DNA from: Neobacillus drentensis NBRC 102427
Lineage (GTDB): Bacteria > Bacillota > Bacilli > Bacillales > Cytobacillaceae
Direction of reading: 5' to 3'
Assembly (NCBI RefSeq): GCF_001591445.1
Contig: NZ_BCUX01000001.1
Location: 46,426-110,425 of the forward strand
Length of the DNA: 64,000 bases
Part shown: one piece after another, positions 16,985 through 26,230 of the stretch
How the letters are laid out: each line of letters begins with the position of its first letter
Position numbering within the stretch: position 1 is the first letter of the stretch
Translations under genes and position numbers: made by a program
The notes under the pieces: model-generated
Databases searched by the model: none
The model's input: the letters and a program-made list of their open reading frames with translations, nothing else
Told to the model about the DNA's origin: nothing

Positions 16985-17974
16985 TTAATACACATCTCTT
17001 CTAGTAAAAACAAAAAATGAAACGAATAAAGCAACTGCCCACCATACAAATAGGGTCTGAATGGAAAATGATAGGTTCATCCCTTCAATCGGTGGGGCTG
17101 TTCCTTTCATATAATCGGTTAATCGTAAATTAACCATAAAAAAGTACTTAGCTGATTCCCATGAGGATACCATGTTTGTTAGTATAGCTCCTGAGATTAA
17201 TGAGGCGAGCATTACCCCCATTCCTGCTGCCGTACTGCGAATCAACACAGACAGCATAAAAGAAAGAGTACCTACGACGATAGAAACAAACCAGACCAAT
17301 CCAAAATCCATTAATAAAAATTTCCACTGACCCATAAGTTTAACTTCTGATGTATTTAATCCTGTTTCAGTTACATTAAAGCCCGTCAGGATTGGCGCTC
17401 CCCATCCTTTGTAGCCGAACACTAAGCCAGAGATTAAATAAGAAAGAATTCCTGCGATCGCGATGATTAACGAAATGGCTAAGCAAAGAGTTAAATATTT
17501 ACTTAAGAGCACTTTCCATCGTTTGACCGGCCTCGTCAAAAGCAGTTTAATCGATCCTAAACTGTGCTCCGATGAAACCAAATCACTGGCAATCACCATG
17601 ACCATTAGTGGAATAAACAGATCAATGGAGTTCTCTAAGAAAATCCTCATAAATGTTGGTGCACCAGGCTCTGAAGGATTAATATCATGGTCGAGATAAT
17701 ATTGCTGCTGCTGTAAGGAAATTTGCAGCTGCTTCTTCCATTCGTCTGTGATTCTACTGCTGCTCAAGCGATTAGTTGTATCAACAATCTGCTGCTGTAA
17801 TATTGTTCGCCAATCACTAGTCCCCAATTTTTCCCGTTGGGTTTGAACTTGTTTATATTGTGCATATGTAAATAACATGACAAGAACGCCAATAATAATA
17901 GCAATGACGATCAGACGCTTCTTAGCAATCAGTTTCATCATTTCATTTTGAATTAATTTATTCAATCGTATCAC
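16985..17974 (-). CDS. ABC-2 type transporter permease
   Basis: This 329-aa permease begins with a basic segment and one helix (RLIVIAIIIGVLVMLFTYAQ). A roughly 80-residue extracytoplasmic Gln-rich region follows, then about five helices toward the C-terminus. DLVSSEHSLGSIKLLLTRPVKRW is the typical ABC-2 coupling-helix segment. It overlaps the preceding ATPase gene by 17 bases and completes a two-gene exporter. Substrate unknown; the architecture resembles bacitracin/lantibiotic-type or Na+-efflux ABC-2 systems. Confidence 0.87.
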   Translation of the reverse strand: MIRLNKLIQNEMMKLIAKKRLIVIAIIIGVLVMLFTYAQYKQVQTQREKLGTSDWRTILQQQIVDTTNRLSSSRITDEWKKQLQISLQQQQYYLDHDINPSEPGAPTFMRIFLENSIDLFIPLMVMVIASDLVSSEHSLGSIKLLLTRPVKRWKVLLSKYLTLCLAISLIIAIAGILSYLISGLVFGYKGWGAPILTGFNVTETGLNTSEVKLMGQWKFLLMDFGLVWFVSIVVGTLSFMLSVLIRSTAAGMGVMLASLISGAILTNMVSSWESAKYFFMVNLRLTDYMKGTAPPIEGMNLSFSIQTLFVWWAVALFVSFFVFTRRDVY

Positions 17975-18875
17975 CCCCGGTAAGTTCGAGGAATAAATCT
18001 TCTAACACTGGCATCTTTCGATTCATTTCCGTCACAGCTATCCCTGCTTCAACTAATTGTTTATTCCAAAGTGGTATCTTTTCTTCATTATATTCCGTCA
18101 AAATGGCACCATCATCTGTTACATCAATTCCTGTAAGGGACCCTAATACTTCCTTGCCCTTCTCAAGCGGTTGAACATGCCAAATGACTCGTTCGCGATT
18201 TGCCAGCAGTTGATGAACCGTATCCGTTCGTATAATTGACCCTTTGGAAATGATCGCAACCCGGTCACATAATAGTTGAATTTCACTCAATAAATGGCTG
18301 GAAACTAAGACACTTAAGCCTTCCTCTTCTGCAAGAAAGCGAATAAATTGCCGCATTTCACGGATTCCTGCAGGGTCCAATCCGTTTGTTGGCTCATCCA
18401 GTATCAACACTTTCGGTCTTCCCAACAAAGCTTGGGCGATTCCAAGACGCTGCCTCATGCCTAAGGAATACGTCTTTACCTTATCATGAATTCTTTCCGT
18501 TAAACCAACAAGCTTAGTAACCTCTTTGATGCGATCATCCCCAACCCGATCGAGCATCCTGGCAAAATGAAGTAGGTTATTATAGCCGGAAAGATACGGA
18601 TATAATTCTGGATTTTCTACAATACAACCAAGGTTTGTCATCGCTTCTTGGAAATTATCTTCTATATTAGCCCCACATATTTGAATAGTGCCGGATGTGG
18701 GTTTAATCAATCCGACAAGCATGCGGATTGTCGTCGTTTTCCCTGCGCCATTTGGTCCTAGAAAGCCAAATACCTCTCCTTCACGTAAATCGAAAGACAA
18801 TCCCTTGATGATTTCTTTTTTTCCAATAACCTTTTTAAGATTCTTTACAGAAAGTGTGATTTTTTTCTCCATCAA
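17958..18875 (-). CDS. ABC transporter ATP-binding protein (ABC-2/BcrA-like)
   Basis: This 305-aa nucleotide-binding subunit has Walker A GPNGAGKTTT near residue 40, the signature YSLGMRQRLGIAQAL near 136 and Walker B VLILDEP near 155, followed by an about 80-residue C-terminal extension typical of drug/bacteriocin ABC-2 ATPases. AGGAGAGG precedes the start (TTG at 18875, or ATG three bases later). It lies ten bases after the GDSL hydrolase gene and overlaps the permease gene, so all three are one operon. Confidence 0.92.
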   Translation of the reverse strand: MMEKKITLSVKNLKKVIGKKEIIKGLSFDLREGEVFGFLGPNGAGKTTTIRMLVGLIKPTSGTIQICGANIEDNFQEAMTNLGCIVENPELYPYLSGYNNLLHFARMLDRVGDDRIKEVTKLVGLTERIHDKVKTYSLGMRQRLGIAQALLGRPKVLILDEPTNGLDPAGIREMRQFIRFLAEEEGLSVLVSSHLLSEIQLLCDRVAIISKGSIIRTDTVHQLLANRERVIWHVQPLEKGKEVLGSLTGIDVTDDGAILTEYNEEKIPLWNKQLVEAGIAVTEMNRKMPVLEDLFLELTGGDTIE

Positions 18876-18885
18876 TTTCCTCTCC

Positions 18886-19659
18886 TTACCAGGTAAGCAA
18901 TGAGGCTACCCGTTCGGCAATTAAACGGTATCCTTTTGAGTTCGGATGAAACTTATCAGAATACAAATAGTCATTAACCTTTAACTCAAATAAATCAAAG
19001 GTTGGTACAAATACAATTTTTGGAAAAGAGGCACTAACTTCAGCACTGTCATAATTCCAGTGACGGACCACTTTCGACATCTCTCTACCTTGGTCCAAAT
19101 CAATAAACGGGTTATACAATCCAATGAAAAACACATTGGCCTTCGGATTATTTTTACGGATTTGTTCAAAAATAAATTTTAAATTGTTCAGGTATTTCTT
19201 TTCAATGGTTGCTATGTCACCTGTTTTAAAATCCATTAAAGCTTGGCCGCCACGGAACAAGTCGTTTCCGCCAATCGTTACCAGCACCATATCTGCTCTT
19301 TGAATTTGTCGCCCGACTTCCGTTTCCTGTACTTGCTTTCTTAGTGAGTTGGATCTTTGCCCGTTAATGCCAAGGTTTGTAAGCTGGACAGGACGCTTAG
19401 TTTTTCCCTTGATTTCATCGATCAAGACACCAACATAGCCCTTGCCGGTTTCATCACCAGTTCCTCTCGTTAATGAATCGCCCAAGGCTACGATGGTTAA
19501 CCCTTTTTTATTTTCCACCTGGGAAACGGTTTTTGCTTTGGGAATTTTCTCTGGGGTTCCAGCATAATATTCACCTACAGCCCAGCCAAGTCCGATCAGC
19601 CAGAGCAGGCAAAATAATACAGCTATGCCCGTGATCGAACGTATCACATTCTTATTCAT
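18886..19659 (-). CDS. Membrane-anchored SGNH/GDSL hydrolase
   Basis: This 257-aa protein has an N-terminal signal-anchor helix (ITGIAVLFCLLWLIGLGWAVG) and an extracytoplasmic SGNH hydrolase domain. The four blocks are visible: nucleophile Ser in ALGDSLTRG, Gly in NLGINGQ, Asn in TIGGNDLF, and the Asp-His pair in DKFHPN. It is an esterase or acyl-hydrolase of unknown substrate, similar in form to YpmR. It is first in an operon with the ABC exporter, which hints at acting on the exported compound or on envelope lipids. Confidence 0.85.
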   Translation of the reverse strand: MNKNVIRSITGIAVLFCLLWLIGLGWAVGEYYAGTPEKIPKAKTVSQVENKKGLTIVALGDSLTRGTGDETGKGYVGVLIDEIKGKTKRPVQLTNLGINGQRSNSLRKQVQETEVGRQIQRADMVLVTIGGNDLFRGGQALMDFKTGDIATIEKKYLNNLKFIFEQIRKNNPKANVFFIGLYNPFIDLDQGREMSKVVRHWNYDSAEVSASFPKIVFVPTFDLFELKVNDYLYSDKFHPNSKGYRLIAERVASLLTW

Positions 19660-19811
19660 TCATTTACATCCTTTCTGGCCACTTCTTCTATTTAAATTAA
19701 ATCATAGTTGCGAGACGAATCAAACTTTCAATGCCTTTATATCGTGTGAAATATGTAAAGGTTCGATATTTGGTAACTTTTTATATATTTTCCCCAAAAT
19801 AGAAATAAATA

Positions 19812-19841
19812 AAGCCGACTTCCATTTTTGGAAATCGGCTG
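19812..19841 (-). terminator. Terminator after hmp
   Basis: AGCCGA-TTTCC/GGAA-TCGGCT stem, with TTTATTT on the minus strand, about ten bases after the hmp stop. Confidence 0.75.
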
Positions 19842-19849
19842 TTTCTCTA

Positions 19850-21064
19850 TTATTCTTCTAAATTCCCCATCGGGCCAAAAAATTCAAAGTGAATTTTTTC
19901 TTCGTTAACCCCTAGTTCCTTTAATGAACGATTAATAGCCTTCATAAACGGAACAGGGCCACAAAAATAAAAATCTGCGTCCTTTGTATCGATTTTTTCA
20001 TTCAGCCAATCACGTGTTACATAGCCTTCAACATCAAAGCGATTATTCAGACGATCCTCTTCTGTCGGTGAATCGTAAAAGACATAGGAGGTTACGTTTT
20101 CAAGGGTTGATACCTCTTCAACTTCATCTCGTAATGCATGTACATTCCCATTTGCAGCTGCATGAACAAATGTTACCTTTCGTTCAGGCTGGACCTCAAC
20201 GACTGTTTTCAGCATACTCATCATCGGTGTCAAACCAACGCCGCCGCTTAGTAACACAACTGGTGAATTTTTTTCAGTATCAAGCATGAAATCCCCTGCA
20301 GGAGCACTTACTTTTAATATATCTCCTTGGTTCACTCCATCGTGTAGGTAATTGGAGACCATTCCGTCTGGATTTTCCATTCCCGCTTCGCGCTTCACAC
20401 TAATCCGGTAATAGTCTTTACCTGGCGCATCTGAGAGGCTGTATTGACGAATATGGGTGAACTTTTCACCAGCTATTTCTAGTTTAATACTTATATATTG
20501 ACCAGGGGTAAAATCTGCAATTTTTTTATGATCTTCAGGTTTTAAGTAGAAAGAGGTAATTTCTTCACTTTCGACTACTTTACGATCAACTATAAAGTTG
20601 CGGAAGCCCTCCCAACCACCTTGTTGATTTTGCGTTTCATCATATAACTCTGCTTCTACACTGATAAAAACATCCGCGATTACTTGATACGCTTGGGCCC
20701 ATGCATCGATAATCTCATCTGTGGCTGCATCGCCTAACACATCCTTAATCGCTAGTAAAAGGTGTTTTCCGACAATCGGGTATTGTTCAGGCTTAATCCC
20801 AAGGCTTCTGTGTTTTTGAGCAATTTGTTTTACTACCGGAAGAATTGCTCCCAGATTATCAATGTACATTGCTGCTGCATAGACTGTTCCAGCTAATGCC
20901 TTTTGTTGTCTGCCTTGTTTTTGATTGGCATGATTAAAGACATTTAATAATTCAGGATGATTACCAAACATTAATTGGTAAAATCGAGTCGTGATTTTTT
21001 CACCATGTTGTTCTAATACTGGGACAGTTGATTTGATGATTTCAATCGTTTTTTGATCTAACAT
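19850..21064 (-). CDS. hmp: Flavohemoprotein (nitric oxide dioxygenase)
   Basis: This 404-aa enzyme oxidises NO to nitrate with O2 and NAD(P)H. The N-terminal globin domain (residues 1-140) has the proximal His in [10 protein letters not shown] ferredoxin-reductase FAD domain follows (RQYSLSD), then an NAD domain ([13 protein letters not shown] and [10 protein letters not shown]). Length is normal for Hmp. Upstream are two CRP/FNR/Rex-like palindromes, consistent with induction under low oxygen or NO. Monocistronic, divergent from the DegV gene. Confidence 0.95.
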   Translation of the reverse strand: MLDQKTIEIIKSTVPVLEQHGEKITTRFYQLMFGNHPELLNVFNHANQKQGRQQKALAGTVYAAAMYIDNLGAILPVVKQIAQKHRSLGIKPEQYPIVGKHLLLAIKDVLGDAATDEIIDAWAQAYQVIADVFISVEAELYDETQNQQGGWEGFRNFIVDRKVVESEEITSFYLKPEDHKKIADFTPGQYISIKLEIAGEKFTHIRQYSLSDAPGKDYYRISVKREAGMENPDGMVSNYLHDGVNQGDILKVSAPAGDFMLDTEKNSPVVLLSGGVGLTPMMSMLKTVVEVQPERKVTFVHAAANGNVHALRDEVEEVSTLENVTSYVFYDSPTEEDRLNNRFDVEGYVTRDWLNEKIDTKDADFYFCGPVPFMKAINRSLKELGVNEEKIHFEFFGPMGNLEE

Positions 21065-21105
21065 TCATAACACTCCTTAAGTAATCACTATATCTACAGT
21101 GATTA

Positions 21106-21121
21106 TATGAAATATTTCACA
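21106..21121 (-). promoter_or_regulatory. Rex/FNR-like site upstream of hmp
   Basis: TATGAAATATTTCACA on the + strand matches TGTGA-N6-TCACA with one mismatch and shares the AAATATTT core with Rex sites; 42 bp before the hmp start. Confidence 0.55.
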
Positions 21122-21128
21122 AACAATA

Positions 21129-21144
21129 AGTGATCTAAATCACA
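21129..21144 (-). promoter_or_regulatory. FNR/CRP-like site upstream of hmp
   Basis: AGTGATCTAAATCACA, a near-perfect palindrome with one mismatch to TGTGA-N6-TCACA, eight bases beyond the previous site. The rest of the 303-base hmp/DegV gap shows only AT-rich sequence. Confidence 0.5.
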
Positions 21145-21367
21145 CACAGTTATATTTGAATAATTCGAACTAGGGCAATAATAGCATTTTTTACCCTAAA
21201 AACTTCACAAAGTCTTCACATTTTAACATGACAAATATAACTTGTTGGTTAATATTCCTTCTAGTAATGTTGATTCTATTAAGCAAAACTAACAAATTCT
21301 TTTACTAAAAAAATTAACATAATTAGAGAGCAATGAATTAAGATTTAACTGGAGGAAGAGGATTAAC

Positions 21368-22216
21368 ATGAACACAGCAAAAATCGCATGGATTACCGAT
21401 ACTACAGCTTCTCTCAGCAAAGAATTTATAGAGCAATATAATATACACGTCGTTCCGCTCCATGTTGTCATTAACCAAGAATCCTATAAGGAAACAATAG
21501 ACATCACACAAAAAGAGTTTTATGAGCGCATGAAGAAGGAAGATTCGAAATTCCAAACCTCGCAGCCGGCAATAGGTGATTTTGTGGAACTTTATACAAG
21601 GTTAAAGGAAGACTATGATTATGGAATAGCCATTCATGCTTCCAGTCTATTATCCGGTACGTTTCAAACCTCTGTAATGGCAGCGGAAATGGCTGATTTT
21701 AAATTGTTGGCAATCGATTCACTAACAGGTTCCTACCCACTTTCCTTTTTAATAAAAAAAGGGATTGAACTAATGGAAAAAGATCTCGATAGCAGCGAGG
21801 TTGTAGCTAAATTAAATGAATTACGAGAAAACACCCGCTTATTTTTAGTTCCCTCAAGCTTGGACCAACTGCGCAAAAGTGGCAGAGTCTCTGGCGGTCA
21901 AGCAATTTTAGCTTCTCTATTTAACATTAAGCCGATATTGTCGATTGAAGATGGAGGCGCAAAGATAAAGGATAAAGTTCGCACTGAAAAAAGAGCACTA
22001 GCCTGGCTACTCAACAATTTAAAAACAGACCTGGAAACAAAGATTGTTAAAAAAGTAGCGATCGTCCATGCAAACGACTCTGAGAAAGCTGCCGAGCTTG
22101 AAAAACTAGTCAACGAAACATTCCCTGATATTGAAACGGAATCAATGATGCTGATTACTGTTGCCGGCGTGCATACAGGGGTAGGAACGCTTGGATTGTC
22201 TTGGGTTTGTGAATAG
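21368..22216 (+). CDS. DegV family fatty-acid-binding protein
   Basis: This 282-aa two-domain cytoplasmic protein is of the DegV/FakB type, which holds a fatty acid for phosphorylation by a FakA kinase. Visible family features are the N-terminal ITDTTASLSKEF, VVPLHVVI, the SSLLSGTFQTS lipid-contact region near residue 95, AIDSLTGS near 115, and a C-terminal ITVAGVHTGVGTLGLSW. GGAGGAAGAGG precedes the ATG. Monocistronic with its own terminator. Confidence 0.92.
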   Translation: MNTAKIAWITDTTASLSKEFIEQYNIHVVPLHVVINQESYKETIDITQKEFYERMKKEDSKFQTSQPAIGDFVELYTRLKEDYDYGIAIHASSLLSGTFQTSVMAAEMADFKLLAIDSLTGSYPLSFLIKKGIELMEKDLDSSEVVAKLNELRENTRLFLVPSSLDQLRKSGRVSGGQAILASLFNIKPILSIEDGGAKIKDKVRTEKRALAWLLNNLKTDLETKIVKKVAIVHANDSEKAAELEKLVNETFPDIETESMMLITVAGVHTGVGTLGLSWVCE

Positions 22217-22218
22217 AT

Positions 22219-22249
22219 AAAAAGGACTGATGGGTTCAGTCCTTTTTTT
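22219..22249 (+). terminator. Terminator after DegV gene
   Basis: AAAAGGACTGA/TCAGTCCTTTT stem with a short TGGGT loop, followed by further T residues. The next 110 bases to the VWA gene hold nothing recognisable. Confidence 0.85.
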
Positions 22250-22363
22250 AACGAGGTAATTTCAAAAATTTCGAAGCTAATCGTGCCCGCAGACTCGAAA
22301 AATTTGAGGATACGGTAGCGATAAGAGACCTTATACTGAAAAGTTTAATGCTAAAATAGTAAT

Positions 22364-23029
22364 CTACAAAATCCCCTTTGATTTCGCTTCTTTTAACCAA
22401 GATGGGAGTTCGTTCAGCAACTGATTATACAATTCTTCATCCGTTGTTTTTTCGATATCTTTAATGTGGAAAAAGTTAGCATTATCTACAAAACGACCTT
22501 CCATCGTATCCAATTTTTCCAAGACTTCAAAGTTGGAATCACCGATACCAACAAATTGCCAAAAAATCGGTTTTGTTGATGATTCAACTACAGGTTTCTT
22601 AATTGTTCTTTTGCAGCCACCATCATTAATAAAAACAATAAAAGCAGGTTCCTTTGACGGGGATTCAACCGTGTATTTCTGAATTACGTCCTCCATTACA
22701 GGTGGTTCATCGTTTCTTCCGAATTTATGTATTAAATCGTTAGACAAAATGTAATCTTCAACATAGTTAGTAAAATCACTATCCTTAATAGATTTTAATC
22801 GAGAAAATTCGTTATCATATACCCAAACATCCAATGATCCATCATCATCAAATTGGCTAGCAACCGCAAGAATCCGCTCCACAACTTTTTGAACCGTTCC
22901 ATTTTTGTATAAATTTCTCATTGAACCTGAAATATCCAACACTAATCCAACTCTAGCAACTACATTAGTTAGCTTTTTCTTTTCCAAGACAATACCGGCC
23001 GTTCTTTTCAATAAATTAATTGATGACAT
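22364..23029 (-). CDS. VWA-domain protein of the TerF/TerY type
   Basis: This 221-aa cytoplasmic protein is almost entirely a von Willebrand A domain. The metal-ion-dependent adhesion site reads DISGSM (DxSxS) near residue 31, and the later Asp is in FINDGG. Single VWA proteins like this accompany tellurium-resistance/stress TerD systems, where they are thought to act in assembly complexes. The ATG at 23029 is chosen because GGGAGGG lies six bases before it; a longer frame would start 57 bases upstream. A TerD-TerB fusion gene lies 9 kb away in this window. Confidence 0.8.
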   Translation of the reverse strand: MSSINLLKRTAGIVLEKKKLTNVVARVGLVLDISGSMRNLYKNGTVQKVVERILAVASQFDDDGSLDVWVYDNEFSRLKSIKDSDFTNYVEDYILSNDLIHKFGRNDEPPVMEDVIQKYTVESPSKEPAFIVFINDGGCKRTIKKPVVESSTKPIFWQFVGIGDSNFEVLEKLDTMEGRFVDNANFFHIKDIEKTTDEELYNQLLNELPSWLKEAKSKGIL

Positions 23030-23189
23030 TTCTAACCCTCCCATAATGTAATGATGCGAGTCCACTATACGAAACTTATTCTTCATTTATTATACTTCAT
23101 TTCAAAAATATGTTAGTGTTTTACACCAACTAAATGTATTATTTTGTATAATTGGTTTAATAGAAAACTTAGAATGGAATGGATTTGAA

Positions 23190-23780
23190 ATGATGAAAAA
23201 TAGGAAACGAGTGTTTTTGTTGATAGGAATTTTTGTTGCTTTAGGTTTGATATATATTGGTATTTTACAATTTAAAATCAGTCAATATAGTCATAAAGAA
23301 GCACCTAATAATGTAGACTATTTAATTGTTCTTGGAGCAAGGGTTAAAGGAACTGTACCTTCTTTGTCGTTTGCGAGCAGAATAAATGCAGCTGCTGAAT
23401 ATTTAAAGAACAACAAAGATACATTTGTCATTGCTTCAGGGGGAAAAGGTCCGGGTGAGGATATTTCCGAAGCAGAATCGATCAGGAGAGAGCTAATCAA
23501 GCAAGGAATCAACAAGAATCGGATCATCTTAGAAAATCAATCCACCGATACATATGAAAATATTAATTTTTCGAAAAAGCTTATTCCAAAAGGGGCTGCG
23601 TACGGTCTTGTCGTTACCAATACCTTTCATCTTTACCGAGCTGTCTCAATTGCCCGTGACTATGGTCTGGACGTACAGGGCCTCCCGGCAGAAACTCCAT
23701 GGATTGCCGTGGTAAAATCCTATTCCCGCGAATATTTGGCGATTACTAAATTCTATTTAAAAAGATATATCTTCAACTGA
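23190..23780 (+). CDS. YdcF/SanA-type DUF218 membrane protein
   Basis: This 196-aa protein has one N-terminal membrane helix and a DUF218 domain. Conserved features are DYLIVLGARV near residue 46, an ASGGKGPGEDISEAESI segment, and the ENQSTDTYENINFSK motif. Relatives (SanA, ElyC, YdcF) act in envelope biogenesis, possibly on lipid-linked wall precursors. Two ATGs stand at 23190 and 23193; either may serve. Own terminator follows. Confidence 0.88.
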   Translation: MMKNRKRVFLLIGIFVALGLIYIGILQFKISQYSHKEAPNNVDYLIVLGARVKGTVPSLSFASRINAAAEYLKNNKDTFVIASGGKGPGEDISEAESIRRELIKQGINKNRIILENQSTDTYENINFSKKLIPKGAAYGLVVTNTFHLYRAVSIARDYGLDVQGLPAETPWIAVVKSYSREYLAITKFYLKRYIFN

Positions 23781-23793
23781 GATATCTAATAGT

Positions 23794-23822
23794 AAAAGAG
23801 TACTGGGACCCAGTACTCTTTT
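23794..23822. terminator. Bidirectional terminator between YdcF and GNAT genes
   Basis: A perfect inverted repeat, AAAAGAGTACTGGG and its complement with a one-base centre, between converging genes. Confidence 0.85.
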
Positions 23823-23826
23823 GTTA

Positions 23827-24393
23827 TTAACTTTGGGTTATTTTCGCATAGACACACGTATCTCTTAATTCTTTGCCATTTGCTGATATTTGATCATTTT
23901 TTAAAATGCCTTCTAGGGTAAAACCCAATCGTTCTGGAATGGCGCGGCTTTTGATATTATTGGTGTCGCAGCGAATTTCAACTCGTTTTGCATTAAGTTC
24001 GGTAAAGGCAAATTTCGTTATCGCCTTTGCTGCCTCCGTGATATACCCCTTTCCGCTAAATCGCGTATCTATCCAATAACCTATTTCAACCTTCGGGATA
24101 TCCCAATTGATTCTATGCAAACCAGAAGACCCAATGAATTCTCCTGTTTCCCTATTAAAAATATGTAACCTCAAATCCTCGCGAGTTAAAAACTTAGCAT
24201 TTGCCTCACGCATGTTTGCCTCTACATCTTCCTCAGTTTGCTCGCGATGGGCCCAAGGCATCCATTCTTTTAGTTCGTTTAAGGATGCCTGCATTGCTTG
24301 GTAAACAACGTTACCATCCCCGGGCATCGGCATGCGTATTAATAATCTATCTGTATAAAATTGATTAGGAAAGTCTAATAGTATTGGTTTCAT
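23827..24393 (-). CDS. GNAT acetyltransferase, RimJ/RimL type
   Basis: This 188-aa GNAT-fold enzyme transfers acetyl from acetyl-CoA to an amino group. The RimJ/RimL layout is visible: FYTDRLLIRMPMPGD at the start, FIGSSGLHRINW strand, VEIGYWIDTRFSGKGYITEA (acetyl-CoA pyrophosphate loop region), and RVEIRCDTNNIKSRAIPERLGFTLEG at the end. GGAGGGCGAG precedes the ATG. The acceptor (a ribosomal protein or small molecule) is unknown. Confidence 0.9.
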   Translation of the reverse strand: MKPILLDFPNQFYTDRLLIRMPMPGDGNVVYQAMQASLNELKEWMPWAHREQTEEDVEANMREANAKFLTREDLRLHIFNRETGEFIGSSGLHRINWDIPKVEIGYWIDTRFSGKGYITEAAKAITKFAFTELNAKRVEIRCDTNNIKSRAIPERLGFTLEGILKNDQISANGKELRDTCVYAKITQS

Positions 24394-24474
24394 AAACTCG
24401 CCCTCCTTCTGAATATAAGATATTCTCTACTGATTTTTTATTTCCTTATTTCTGAAAAAACTGTTGAAATCAGG

Positions 24475-24661
24475 ATTCGCCAATAGAATTGAGGAATTCG
24501 CTGATAGAATAGAGAAATTCGCTGATAGAATGAGTGAAGTCGCCGATAGAATCAAGAAATTCGCTGATAGGAAAATCCGAGGATAGCTCGATAAATAAAT
24601 TCGCCCATTAAACCGTGAAATCCTCTCATTAAACGGAAAAATCCGCACATTGAAATATAAT
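24475..24661. repeat. 21-bp periodic repeat tract (about nine units)
   Basis: Five units begin with ATTCGC/AGTCGC at 24475, 24496, 24517, 24538 and 24559, exactly 21 bp apart (typical unit ATTCGCTGATAGAATAGAGAA). After an irregular unit near 24575 the period resumes with diverged units at 24599, 24620 and 24641. Read leftward the units give a seven-residue repeat (ILSAN), but the frame lacks a credible start. This fills most of the 350-bp gap between the GNAT and proS genes. Confidence 0.85.
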
Positions 24662-24697
24662 TTATTCAAAAACGACCTTTTATTGAGTACTTTTTCA

Positions 24698-24729
24698 AAA
24701 AAAGACCCTTCCCCGTAAGGAAGAGCCTC
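24698..24729 (-). terminator. Terminator after proS
   Basis: AGGCTCTTCC pairs with GGAAGGGTCT (two G-U pairs), followed on the minus strand by seven T residues. Confidence 0.75.
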
Positions 24730-24743
24730 TAAATGTTCTATTT

Positions 24744-26174
24744 TTAGTATGCTTTTGCCCAATAAACCATCTTATCTGCAGTTTTTCCACAGCATACGCA
24801 TTTATCCGATACCTGTTCTTGCTCGAATGGCATACATCTAGATGTTGCCGTTGTATCTTCTTTAATTTTTTCTTCACAAGCTAAATCGCCGCACCACATA
24901 GCCTTAATAAAACCAGGTTTTGCTTCAAGAGATTGCTTTAATTCATCAAGTGTCACAGCCACGGTAGTTCTTTCTTCACGATGAGTTAATGCTTTATTAT
25001 ATAAATTTGTTTGAATTTCATCTAATAATTCAACAAGCTTTGTTTCTAATTGGTCCAGCGGCACAAATACTTTCTCTAAAGTATCGCGTCTCACTAGAAC
25101 CACTTGCTTGTTTTCAATATCTTTAGGTCCAACCTCAAGACGGACTGGAATACCTTTCATTTCATACTCATTGAACTTCCAGCCTGGCTTTTTATCGCTG
25201 GCATCAATTTCAACACGGGCAACTTGACCAAGCGACTTTTTCAAATCGTAGGCAAAATCAAGCACGCCTTCTTTATGCTGCGCAATCGGCACAATCATCA
25301 CTTGAGTTGGCGCAGCTTTTGGAGGGATTACTAGACCGCGGTCGTCGCCGTGGACCATGATTAAAGCACCGATAATCCTTGTTGTAAAGCCCCAAGATGT
25401 TTGATGCACATATTGCAGCTTTCCTTCTTTGTCTGTGTACTGAATGTTAAACGCCTCAGCAAACCCCGTACCAAAGTGGTGAGATGTGCCAGATTGTAAC
25501 GCTTTTCCATCATGCATCAAGCTTTCAATCGTAAACGTAGCTTTCGCGCCGGCAAACTTTTCTTTTTCCGTTTTTTGCCCCTTTACAACTGGAATCGCAA
25601 GGATTTCTTCGCAAATAGCGGCATAAACATTGAGCATTTTAATGGTTTCTTCCATTGCGTCTTCGTCAGTAGCATGTGCAGTATGACCTTCTTGCCATAA
25701 AAACTCTAATGTCCGTAAGAACGGACGAGTAGTTTTTTCCCACCGAACGACGTTTGCCCATTGATTATATAGCTTTGGAAGATCTCTGTAAGAATGAATA
25801 ATGTTGCTATAATGCTCACAGAAAAGAACCTCAGATGTCGGGCGGACAACTAAGCGTTCTGCGAGTTTTTCTGACCCGCCATGTGTAACCCATGCCACTT
25901 CTGGTGCAAAACCCTCCACATGGTCTTTTTCTTTTTGAAGCAAGCTTTCAGGAATAAATAAAGGCATATAAACATTTTCATGCCCGGTTTCTTTAATCCG
26001 GCGATCCAATTCATTTTTAATATTATCCCATAAAGCATAGCCATAGGGACGAATAATCATCGAACCACGCACGCTTGAATAATCAATCAAATCAGCTTTT
26101 GTGACGACATCTGTATACCACTGAGCGAAATCATCGTCCATCGCTGTAACATCTTTAACAAATTCTTTTGCCAT
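24744..26174 (-). CDS. proS: Prolyl-tRNA synthetase, archaeal/eukaryotic-like short type
   Basis: This 476-aa class II synthetase charges tRNA-Pro. Motif 2 ([26 protein letters not shown]) and motif 3 ([14 protein letters not shown]) are present. There is no bacterial editing insertion. The C-terminal extension has zinc-binding cysteines ([17 protein letters not shown]) and ends in YWAKAY; the terminal Tyr is characteristic of this type. The ATG at 26174 follows GAGGTG; the frame open further upstream is T-box leader, not protein. Many Bacillus strains carry a second, bacterial-type ProRS, not visible here. Confidence 0.95.
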   Translation of the reverse strand: MAKEFVKDVTAMDDDFAQWYTDVVTKADLIDYSSVRGSMIIRPYGYALWDNIKNELDRRIKETGHENVYMPLFIPESLLQKEKDHVEGFAPEVAWVTHGGSEKLAERLVVRPTSEVLFCEHYSNIIHSYRDLPKLYNQWANVVRWEKTTRPFLRTLEFLWQEGHTAHATDEDAMEETIKMLNVYAAICEEILAIPVVKGQKTEKEKFAGAKATFTIESLMHDGKALQSGTSHHFGTGFAEAFNIQYTDKEGKLQYVHQTSWGFTTRIIGALIMVHGDDRGLVIPPKAAPTQVMIVPIAQHKEGVLDFAYDLKKSLGQVARVEIDASDKKPGWKFNEYEMKGIPVRLEVGPKDIENKQVVLVRRDTLEKVFVPLDQLETKLVELLDEIQTNLYNKALTHREERTTVAVTLDELKQSLEAKPGFIKAMWCGDLACEEKIKEDTTATSRCMPFEQEQVSDKCVCCGKTADKMVYWAKAY

Positions 26175-26230
26175 GTTTGACACCTCATTAATTTTTTTAT
26201 ATAGAGACGGGCGCTTCCGCTTTTCAGCAC

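Noticed and set aside
22250..22363. Remnant gene between DegV and VWA genes
   Set aside because: Short open stretches exist but no motif or start; left as unexplained spacer.
24427..24762. Leftward 111-codon frame across the 21-bp repeats
   Set aside because: It starts inside the 3' end of proS, has no ribosome-binding site, crosses the proS terminator, and its sequence is only the seven-residue translation of the repeat.
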